DNA of 18,521 bases, from contig DLKG01000029.1 of the NCBI GenBank assembly GCA_002490315.1, positions 5,115 to 23,635 on the forward strand. Direction: 5' to 3'. This DNA is from Prevotella sp. UBA7594. Its GTDB lineage: Bacteria; Bacteroidota; Bacteroidia; Bacteroidales; Bacteroidaceae. The notes under the pieces were generated by a model. That model ran no database searches and had not been told where the DNA came from. It saw only the letters and a program-made list of their open reading frames with translations. Both the position numbers and the translations under genes were made by a program. Positions 13,594 through 18,521 of this stretch are shown one piece after another (within the stretch, counting starts at the first letter, position 1; every line of letters begins with the position of its first letter).

Positions 13594-13676
13594 TCAATTC
13601 AAAATTGAATAATTCAAAATCGGCGCAGCCGACAATTCAAAATTAAAAACTCAAAATTCAAAATTCAAAACTCCTA
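13594..13676. repeat. Heptamer array in inverted orientation
   Basis: The plus strand reads (A/C)TTCAAAA and CTCAAAA units, the complement of the TTTTGAR array at 13011-13182. It is interrupted by a small GC hairpin TCGGCGCAGCCGA (13620-13632), in the same type of place as the hairpins of the other array. Together the two arrays bracket the four-helix-bundle gene. Confidence 0.8.
13638..13669 (-). promoter_or_regulatory. Candidate promoter of the four-helix-bundle gene inside the repeat
   Basis: On the minus strand TTTG (13666-13669) is followed after 20 bases by TAATTTTG (13638-13645), a full consensus match. The -33 box is one of several TTTTG heptamers, so the repeat array itself provides it. 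The -7 lies 55 bases before the ATG. Confidence 0.5.
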
Positions 13677-13686
13677 ACTCCTAATT

Positions 13687-13731
13687 GGATGCGAAGAAGT
13701 AAATTGCGGAGCAATTTACTTCTTTGCATCC
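13687..13731 (-). repeat. Near-perfect 21-bp hairpin spanning the pta stop codon
   Basis: Arms 13687-13707 and 13711-13731 pair at 20 of 21 positions around a 3-base loop (GGA on plus). The right arm holds the last pta codons (GAT GCA AAG AAG) and the TAA at 13716; the left arm is an inverted copy of them. No T-run follows on minus, so it is not a standard terminator; it could still block 3' exonucleases or reduce read-through. Confidence 0.85.
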
Positions 13732-14726
13732 ATTGCCTGGCAAGCCGTGATGGCTACCATGTAGTAGATGTCGTCGACGGAGCAGCCGCGCGAGAGGTCG
13801 TTCACCGGGCGTGCGATACCCTGGAGGATTGGACCGATGGCGATGGCGTTGCCGAGGCGCTGCACGAGCTTGTAGGAGATGTTACCCACCTCAAGGCAAG
13901 GCACAACGAGCACGTTGGCATGGCCTGCGATAGGAGAGCCCGGAGCCTTCTTCTCGCCTACAGCCGGAACGAGGGCGGCATCTGCCTGCAGCTCGCCGTC
14001 GAGCTTCAGCTCAGGAGCCAGCTCATGTGCGAGGCGTGTAGCCTCCACAACCTTGTCGACCACTTCGTGCTTTGCGGAGCCCTTCGTGGAGAAGCTCAGC
14101 ATTGCCACGCGCGGATCCTGGATGCCGGCAACCGAGCGTGCTGTCTGCGCCGTGCATACGGCAATCTGTGCGAGCTGCTCTGCTGTAGGAACAGGAGTAA
14201 CAGCCACATCGCCCATGACGATGATGCCGTCGTCGCCGTACTGGTGCTCGTGTGTGAGCATGAGCATGGCGCCGCTGACGCAAGTGACGCCCGGGGCGCA
14301 CTTGATAATCTGGAGAGCCGGGCGCAGCGTGTCGCCCGTGGTGCTCAGTGCGCCGGAAATCTGTCCGTCGGCGCCCTCGGTCTTGATGATCATGCAGCCG
14401 AGGTAGAGCGGGTTCTTCACGAGCTCGCGGGCCTGCTCGATGGTCATGCCCTTCTTCTTGCGCAGCTCGGCGAGAAGCGTGGCGTACTCCTCAGCCTTCG
14501 GATTGTTGAGCGGGTCAACGATGGTGGCCTTGTCGATGTTGTGGAGGTCCCACTTCTCGGCGAGAGACTTTATCTCCTCAGGATTGCCGATGAGGATAAG
14601 GTTGGCAAGTTCGTCGGCCAGCACGCGGTCGGCTGCTCTCAGTGTGCGCTCCTCGGTAGCTTCCGGGAGCACGATGCGTTGCTTGTCGCTCTTGGCGCGT
14701 GCAACGATGTGATCAAGTAAATTCAT
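13716..14726 (-). CDS. pta: Phosphate acetyltransferase
   Basis: Predicted 336-residue enzyme converting acetyl-CoA and phosphate to acetyl phosphate and CoA, feeding AckA. Length is that of the short class I Pta, lacking the N-terminal regulatory DRTGG and P-loop domains of the long enterobacterial type. Recognised segments: RIVLPEATEERTLRAAD (17-33), GCMIIKTEGADGQISGALSTTGDT and the C-terminal ANVLVVPCLEVGNISYKLVQRLG with AIGPILQGIARPVNDLSRGCSVDDI, all hallmarks of the PTA family. Cytoplasmic. Start at 14726 gives MNLLDHIVARAKSDKQ. Usually next to ackA; here about 700 bp of repeats and the four-helix-bundle gene intervene. Its 3' end is duplicated in inverted form. Confidence 0.96.
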   Translation of the reverse strand: MNLLDHIVARAKSDKQRIVLPEATEERTLRAADRVLADELANLILIGNPEEIKSLAEKWDLHNIDKATIVDPLNNPKAEEYATLLAELRKKKGMTIEQARELVKNPLYLGCMIIKTEGADGQISGALSTTGDTLRPALQIIKCAPGVTCVSGAMLMLTHEHQYGDDGIIVMGDVAVTPVPTAEQLAQIAVCTAQTARSVAGIQDPRVAMLSFSTKGSAKHEVVDKVVEATRLAHELAPELKLDGELQADAALVPAVGEKKAPGSPIAGHANVLVVPCLEVGNISYKLVQRLGNAIAIGPILQGIARPVNDLSRGCSVDDIYYMVAITACQAMDAKK

Positions 14727-14811
14727 ATTATTATATTATAATATATATAATGTGTTATTAGTTGCTCTTTAGTAGGGTGTTTGAATGTCGCGTGTTGTAA
14801 CGTTGACTTTG

Positions 14812-14819
14812 CAAAATTA
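14812..14819 (-). promoter_or_regulatory. Probable pta promoter, -7 box
   Basis: TAATTTTG on the minus strand matches TAnnTTTG, 85 bases before the pta ATG. No TTTG at 19-21 bp upstream was found. Confidence 0.5.
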
Positions 14820-14895
14820 GTAAAAATATATGAGTTAAGCCCTTTGTGGCACTAATATATTTTGGCGACACAAGGCGCAGGGCGTCTGCGTGCCG

Positions 14896-15672
14896 TCAGA
14901 AATTCATCTCCTTGGAGAGAATGTTCTCCAGTTTCTCCGCCGAGAGGCGCAGCTGGAATTCGCCCTTTATGGCGACGCTGATGCCGCCCGTCTCCTCAGA
15001 GACGACGATGGCGATGGCGTCGCTGTCCTGCGAGATGCCGAGAGCGGCGCGGTGGCGCAGTCCGAGTTCCTTCGGTATGTCGTGGTTGTGGCTGACGGGA
15101 AGGATACATCCGGCGGCGCGTATGCGCTTGCCGGTGATGATCATGGCGCCGTCGTGGAGCGGCGAGTTCTTGAAGAAGATGTTCTCGATGAGGCGCTGGT
15201 TGATGCGTGCGTCGATGATGTCGCCCGTGTCGACGATGTCGTCGAGGCGTATGCCTCGCTCAATGACGATGAGTGCGCCCACCTTGCCGCGCGACATGTC
15301 CATGCATGCCATGACGATGGGCATGATGGTCTCCTTGTCGGCGGCTGCGTCCTTCTTGCCGCTACCGATGAGCAGGAAGCGCGTCACTGCCTTGAAGCGC
15401 TGATGGGCACCGAGCGAGTAGAGAAAGCGGCGTATCTCCTCCTGGAAGAGCACAATGAGTCCGATGACGCCCACGCTGACGAGCTTGTCCATGATGGCAC
15501 CGAGGAGGCGCATCTCAAGTACCTGGCTGACGAAGAGCCAGACGAGCACGAAGACGATGATGCCGATGAAGACGTTGAGCGAGCGGCTTTCCTTCATCAG
15601 ACGGTAGATATAATAGAGCATCATGGCGACAAGCAGAATGTCGATGAAGTCTTTTATTCCGAAGTCAATCAT
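14896..15672 (-). CDS. cdaA: Diadenylate cyclase, membrane-anchored
   Basis: Predicted 258-residue CdaA-type enzyme making c-di-AMP from two ATP. The N-terminus has three hydrophobic segments (about 8-24, 33-50 and 62-77), the expected membrane anchor. The DisA_N/DAC domain follows from about 100, with the catalytic DGA at 174-176 (SPLHDGAMII) and RHR at 206-208 (GLRHRAALG), and a later VVSEETGGIS. Length fits the 255-285 residues of CdaA. c-di-AMP commonly controls osmolyte and potassium transport and cell wall balance. No YbbR-type regulator gene is adjacent. It starts 37 bp after folP and is probably in the same transcript, an arrangement seen across Bacteroidales. Also named dacA. Confidence 0.95.
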   Translation of the reverse strand: MIDFGIKDFIDILLVAMMLYYIYRLMKESRSLNVFIGIIVFVLVWLFVSQVLEMRLLGAIMDKLVSVGVIGLIVLFQEEIRRFLYSLGAHQRFKAVTRFLLIGSGKKDAAADKETIMPIVMACMDMSRGKVGALIVIERGIRLDDIVDTGDIIDARINQRLIENIFFKNSPLHDGAMIITGKRIRAAGCILPVSHNHDIPKELGLRHRAALGISQDSDAIAIVVSEETGGISVAIKGEFQLRLSAEKLENILSKEMNF

Positions 15673-15709
15673 ATATAGAGTTGTGAGTTCTTATGTTCTG
15701 GGTTTTCAT

Positions 15710-16534
15710 TTAAAGATTAAAATTCCGAAGCATTTTCACGGCTTCTGCAGCTTCCCTCACGTCGTGCACGCGCAATATCGACGCACCCTTGAGGAGCGAG
15801 ACGGTGTTGAGCACGGTGGTGCCGTTGAGGGCGGTGGTGGGGTCGCCGCCGAGAAGTTTGTAAATCATGCTCTTGCGCGATATGCCCACGAGCACCGGCA
15901 GATGCAGTTCGAGCAGGCGCTCGGCATGGTTCATTATCTCATAGTTTTGCTCCAAAGTCTTGCCGAAGCCATAGCCGGGGTCGAGGATGATGTCCTTCGC
16001 ACCGAGGTCGCGCAGGCGCTGCACTTCGGCAGCGAAATTGCGCATCATGCCGTCGAGCGTCGGTTGCACCGACATGAGGATGTAGGGCACGCCGAGCTTT
16101 GCAACCGTCGCGAACATGTCGCCCTCCTCACGGATGGCTTTGCCCACGATGCCCGTGATGCCGCCCTCCGACACGTCGTTGATGATGTCGGCGCCGAACT
16201 CCTCCACACATTGACGCGCCACGAGCGGTCGATAGGTGTCCACAGACACTACGGCGTCGGGTTGCTCACGGCGCACAATGGCGAGGGCACGCTTCAGGCG
16301 CGCCGTCTCCTCCTCCTGGCTCACCTCCTCCGCTCCGGGGCGCGTGGAGAATGCTCCAACGTCTATGATGCCGCCGCCCTCGGCGACAATCTGGTTGGCG
16401 CGGTCGGCTATCTCAGCCTCCGTCTGCTTGCGGCTGCCGCAATAAAAAGAGTCGGGAGTGGCGTTGAGGATGCCCATGACAACGGGCTTGGAAAGGTCGA
16501 CGAGGCGGCCACGTACATTTATAGAGTATTGCAT
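15710..16534 (-). CDS. folP: Dihydropteroate synthase
   Basis: Predicted 274-residue enzyme condensing 6-hydroxymethyl-dihydropterin diphosphate with p-aminobenzoate in folate synthesis; the target of sulfonamides. Motifs in order: VMGILNATPDSF (19-30 region), DVGAFSTRPGAEEVSQEEE (the loop carrying the sulfonamide-contact residues), IINDVSEG, LDPGYGFGKT and VLVGISRKSMI, the standard TIM-barrel loops. An in-frame start at 16591 would add 19 residues reaching into the likely promoter, so MQYSINVRGRL at 16534 is preferred. First gene of folP-cdaA, divergent from murF. Confidence 0.95.
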   Translation of the reverse strand: MQYSINVRGRLVDLSKPVVMGILNATPDSFYCGSRKQTEAEIADRANQIVAEGGGIIDVGAFSTRPGAEEVSQEEETARLKRALAIVRREQPDAVVSVDTYRPLVARQCVEEFGADIINDVSEGGITGIVGKAIREEGDMFATVAKLGVPYILMSVQPTLDGMMRNFAAEVQRLRDLGAKDIILDPGYGFGKTLEQNYEIMNHAERLLELHLPVLVGISRKSMIYKLLGGDPTTALNGTTVLNTVSLLKGASILRVHDVREAAEAVKMLRNFNL

Positions 16535-16579
16535 GATGTGTATTCTTTGTCGTTTTGGAATTCTATTGTTAATGTAGCG

Positions 16580-16611
16580 CAAATTACGCAATAATAATCG
16601 GAACAGCCAAA
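16580..16611 (-). promoter_or_regulatory. Candidate folP promoter
   Basis: TTTG (16608-16611) is followed after 20 bases by GTAATTTG (16580-16587) on the minus strand. The TTTG half of the -7 box is kept but its first two bases differ from TA. It lies 46 bases before the folP ATG. Confidence 0.4.
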
Positions 16612-16674
16612 CTTTTCTTCCAAAAAGACTTTCATATTTAGATTATTTATGCAACACGTTTACGGATTTTTATT

Positions 16675-16682
16675 TACTTTTG
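16675..16682 (+). promoter_or_regulatory. Probable murF promoter, -7 box
   Basis: TACTTTTG matches TAnnTTTG and lies 21 bases before the murF ATG, giving a very short leader. No -33 TTTG is seen at the right spacing. Its position argues against the TTG start at 16680. Confidence 0.5.
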
Positions 16683-16703
16683 TGCAATCAAAAGAAAACG
16701 ACA

Positions 16704-18032
16704 ATGGAAATATCCGAACTTTATGAAATCTTTAAGCAACATCCCGTCGTGACGACCGACAGCCGCGACTGTCCGGAAGGCTCGCTGTTCTTCGCGCTCA
16801 AGGGCGCTTCGTTCGACGGCAACCGCTTTGCTGCCATGGCTCTGGAGAAGGGCTGTGCCTACGCCGTCGTTGACGAGAAGGAGTATGCCAGCGATGCACG
16901 CTGCATCCTCGTCGACGACTGCCTCGCCGCCCTTCAGCAACTCGCACGCTACCACCGCCGACAGCTCGGCACGCGCATCATCGGCATCACCGGCACCAAC
17001 GGCAAGACAACAACAAAGGAACTGACCTCCGCTGTGCTTCAGGAGAAATACAACGTGCTCTTCACGCAGGGCAATTTCAACAACGACATCGGAGTGCCGA
17101 AGACGCTGCTGCGCCTCCGCCCCGAGCACGACCTCGCCGTGGTGGAGATGGGCGCCTCGCATCCCGGCGACATACGCACGCTCGTAAACATCGTTGAGCC
17201 CGACTATGCCATTATCACCAACGTTGGCAGGGCACATCTGCAGGGCTTCGGATCCTTTGAGGGCGTCATCCGCACGAAGGGTGAGCTCTACGACTTTATG
17301 CGCGAGCGCCGACACGGGGGCGAGCAGGGCAAGGAGCCCAAGGGCTGCGTCTTCATCGACCGTGGCAATGAGCATCTGCTGCCGATTGCCCACGACCTCA
17401 ACCTCGTAGAGTACGGCAGTGAGGAGAACGGCGCATTGTACGTTAGCGGTCGCGTCGTCGACTGCGAGCCGATGCTCCACTTCCAATGGAGACATGCCGG
17501 CGGCGAATGGCACGACGTGAGAAGCCGTCTTATCGGATCATACAACCTGCAGAATATGCTTGCTGCCGTCACGATAGGAACTTATTTCGGAGTGGATGCA
17601 GACAAAGTGTCGCATGCACTTGAGGCTTACACGCCGTCGAACAACCGCTCCCAACTTGAACAGACTGCCGACAACCGACTCATCGTCGACGCCTACAACG
17701 CCAACCCGACAAGCATGACGGCGGCGCTGAACAACTTCTGTTCGCTCCACGCTGACAACAAAATGTGCATCATCGGCGACATGAAGGAACTGGGCAGCGT
17801 CAGCCACGACGAACATCAGCGTATCGTCGACCTGCTTTCCGATTCCGACGTGGAGACAGTGTGGCTTGTCGGAGAGGAGTTTGAACACTGCAAGACGACA
17901 CCGAAGTTCCGCAAGTTTGAGAATGTAGCTCAGGTGAAGGAAGCCATCAGTGAGAACAAACCGCGCGGAAAGTATATCCTTGTGAAGGGTAGCAACGGCA
18001 CACACCTCTACGAATTGCCGCCGCTGCTGTAA
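16704..18032 (+). CDS. murF: UDP-MurNAc-tripeptide--D-Ala-D-Ala ligase
   Basis: Predicted 442-residue Mur ligase adding D-Ala-D-Ala to UDP-MurNAc-tripeptide with ATP, the last cytoplasmic step of the peptidoglycan precursor. Three expected domains: a short N-terminal UDP-binding part with TTDSRDCPEGSLFFALKG (17-34), the central ATPase with ITGTNGKTTTKE (K101) and NNDIGVPKTLL plus VEMGASHPGDI, and the C-terminal Rossmann part beginning near ALEAYTPSNNRSQLE and DAYNANPTSM. DAYNANP and the tripeptide-site pattern point to MurF over MurE or MurC. It is a stand-alone MurF, not fused to alanine racemase, and is outside a division/cell-wall cluster. A longer TTG start at 16680 overlaps the -7 box and is rejected. 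Ends in TAATAA before a terminator. Confidence 0.96.
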   Translation: MEISELYEIFKQHPVVTTDSRDCPEGSLFFALKGASFDGNRFAAMALEKGCAYAVVDEKEYASDARCILVDDCLAALQQLARYHRRQLGTRIIGITGTNGKTTTKELTSAVLQEKYNVLFTQGNFNNDIGVPKTLLRLRPEHDLAVVEMGASHPGDIRTLVNIVEPDYAIITNVGRAHLQGFGSFEGVIRTKGELYDFMRERRHGGEQGKEPKGCVFIDRGNEHLLPIAHDLNLVEYGSEENGALYVSGRVVDCEPMLHFQWRHAGGEWHDVRSRLIGSYNLQNMLAAVTIGTYFGVDADKVSHALEAYTPSNNRSQLEQTADNRLIVDAYNANPTSMTAALNNFCSLHADNKMCIIGDMKELGSVSHDEHQRIVDLLSDSDVETVWLVGEEFEHCKTTPKFRKFENVAQVKEAISENKPRGKYILVKGSNGTHLYELPPLL

Positions 18033-18069
18033 TAAGTGGTGCTTCCTTGATGGCAAGTAGATATACGAA

Positions 18070-18100
18070 AAAAGGCAATCGGAAAAACCGATTGCCTTTT
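18070..18100. terminator. Bidirectional terminator between murF and tRNA-Pro
   Basis: AAAAGGCAATCGG (18070-18082) pairs with CCGATTGCCTTTT (18088-18100) around AAAAA. T-rich tails exist on both strands, so it can end murF (plus) and tRNA-Pro (minus), which converge here. Confidence 0.9.
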
Positions 18101-18104
18101 ATTG

Positions 18105-18177
18105 TCGGGATGACAAGATTCGAACTTGCGACCCCTACGTCCCGAACGTAGTGCGCTACCAACTGCGCTACATCCCG
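18105..18177 (-). tRNA. tRNA-Pro (anticodon CGG)
   Basis: On the minus strand a complete 73-base cloverleaf: acceptor CGGGATG/CATCCCG, D-arm GCGC...GCGC with AGTTGGTA loop, anticodon stem CTACG/CGTAG with loop TTCGGGA (anticodon CGG, codon CCG), T-arm GCAAG/CTTGT with TTCGAAT, discriminator A. CCA is not encoded. Confidence 0.96.
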
Positions 18178-18204
18178 ATTGCTATGTGGGCGTTATGCCT
18201 CAAA

Positions 18205-18220
18205 AGCGAGTGCAAAGGTA
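18205..18220 (-). promoter_or_regulatory. tRNA-Pro promoter
   Basis: On the minus strand TACCTTTG (18213-18220) is a full -7 match, 36 bases upstream of the tRNA 5' end, followed by CACTCGCT. TTGC sits 21 bases upstream as a weak -33. The 16-base stretch is identical to that of the tRNA-Phe promoter. Confidence 0.7.
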
Positions 18221-18301
18221 CAACTATTTTTTCTATTACGTGCAAGATTTTCGGAAAAAGTTCAGAAAATATTTGAAGGGTGATAAAAAATGGCGGAAAA
18301 A

Positions 18302-18341
18302 GTTGCGGGAACAATAAAAAAGTACTACCTTTGCACTCGCT
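18302..18341 (+). promoter_or_regulatory. tRNA-Phe promoter
   Basis: GTTG (18302-18305), 20 bases, then TACCTTTG (18326-18333) and CACTCGCT. The -7 is 25 bases before the tRNA 5' end. The bases between the two tRNA promoters (about 18221-18301) are AT-rich and show no gene. Confidence 0.7.
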
Positions 18342-18358
18342 AAGAACAAACATAGCAT

Positions 18359-18431
18359 GGTGCCATAGCTCAGTTGGTAGAGCAAAGGACTGAAAATCCT
18401 TGTGTCCCCGGTTCGATTCCTGGTGGTACCA
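18359..18431 (+). tRNA. tRNA-Phe (anticodon GAA)
   Basis: A complete 73-base cloverleaf: acceptor GGTGCCA/TGGTACC (one G-T pair), D-arm GCTC...GAGC, anticodon stem AAGGA/TCCTT with loop CTGAAAA (anticodon GAA), variable GTGTC, T-arm CCCGG/CCTGG with TTCGATT, discriminator A. CCA is not encoded. Confidence 0.96.
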
Positions 18432-18435
18432 CAAT

Positions 18436-18479
18436 AAAAGGAGTTACTCTTTCGAGTAGCTCCTTTTTTATTTTTTTTG
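18436..18479 (+). terminator. Intrinsic terminator after tRNA-Phe
   Basis: GGAGTTACTC pairs with GAGTAGCTCC (one G-T) around TTTC, followed by long T-runs (18464-18478). A strong plus-strand terminator placed between the two tRNA-Phe-like copies. Confidence 0.9.
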
Positions 18480-18481
18480 AT

Positions 18482-18521
18482 GGTGCCATAGCTCAGTTGG
18501 TAGAGCAAATGACTGACATTG
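18482..18521 (+). tRNA. Partial second tRNA-Phe-like copy, cut by window end
   Basis: The first 27 bases are identical to tRNA-Phe (acceptor arm, D-arm GCTC...GAGC), then AATGACTGACATTG. A normal tRNA-Phe with this stem would read AATGA-CTGAAAA-TCATT; here four bases seem missing across the anticodon loop, leaving AATG/CATT around five bases. It may be a pseudogene, a relic or an assembly error at a contig end. The T-arm is outside the window. Confidence 0.55.

Noticed and set aside
13689..14720. 343-codon plus-strand ORF opposite pta
   Set aside because: Exact antisense of pta over its full length; Cys/His/Arg-rich and without a recognisable domain.
16674..17513. 279-codon minus-strand ORF opposite murF
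   Set aside because: Antisense of a strongly supported murF; no start signal or promoter.

Overview
The window looks like a chromosomal segment of a Bacteroidales bacterium, most likely Prevotella-like. Evidence: a run of Bacteroidetes-type promoters (TTTG, about 19-21 bp, then TAnnTTTG), little Shine-Dalgarno signal, gene neighbourhoods typical of the order (topA-aroK-speA, pyrE with an SRPBCC gene, folP-cdaA, pta/ackA), a two-part RluA enzyme and several SpII lipoproteins. Species is not determinable from sequence alone. Almost all genes are on the minus strand; rluA, murF and the tRNA-Phe genes are on plus.

Layout. 1-161: short repeats downstream of speA. 162-5000 (minus): topA, aroK and speA, one operon from a promoter at about 5030. 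5001-5266: repeats, a long hairpin and a terminator. 5267-6364 (minus): pyrE and an SRPBCC-fold gene. 6365-6905: a 541-base gene-free stretch with two outward promoters, a 28-bp direct repeat and a 175-bp MITE-like inverted-repeat element. 6906-8546 (plus): rluA-like pseudouridine synthase. 8550-11460 (minus): three exported proteins of unknown function, two of them lipoproteins, probably one transcript. 11461-11809: the most unusual stretch, an array of palindromes about 22 bp apart with matched base changes in both arms. 11810-14726 (minus): ackA and pta, separated by about 700 bp holding a four-helix-bundle (S23/IVS-type) gene bracketed by heptamer-repeat arrays in inverted orientation. 14896-16534 (minus): folP-cdaA. 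16704-18032 (plus): murF. 18105-18521: tRNA-Pro(CGG) on minus, tRNA-Phe(GAA) on plus, and the start of a second tRNA-Phe-like copy cut by the window end.

Function. The core genes are housekeeping: DNA topology, aromatic amino acid, pyrimidine, polyamine, folate and peptidoglycan synthesis, c-di-AMP signalling, and acetate/ATP formation through acetyl phosphate. The accessory interest is in the non-coding DNA: the 22-bp palindrome array, the four-helix-bundle cassette splitting pta from ackA, an inverted copy of the pta 3' end that forms a 21-bp stem, and the MITE-like element. No phage, toxin, CRISPR or secretion system is visible. All promoter and terminator calls are by eye.
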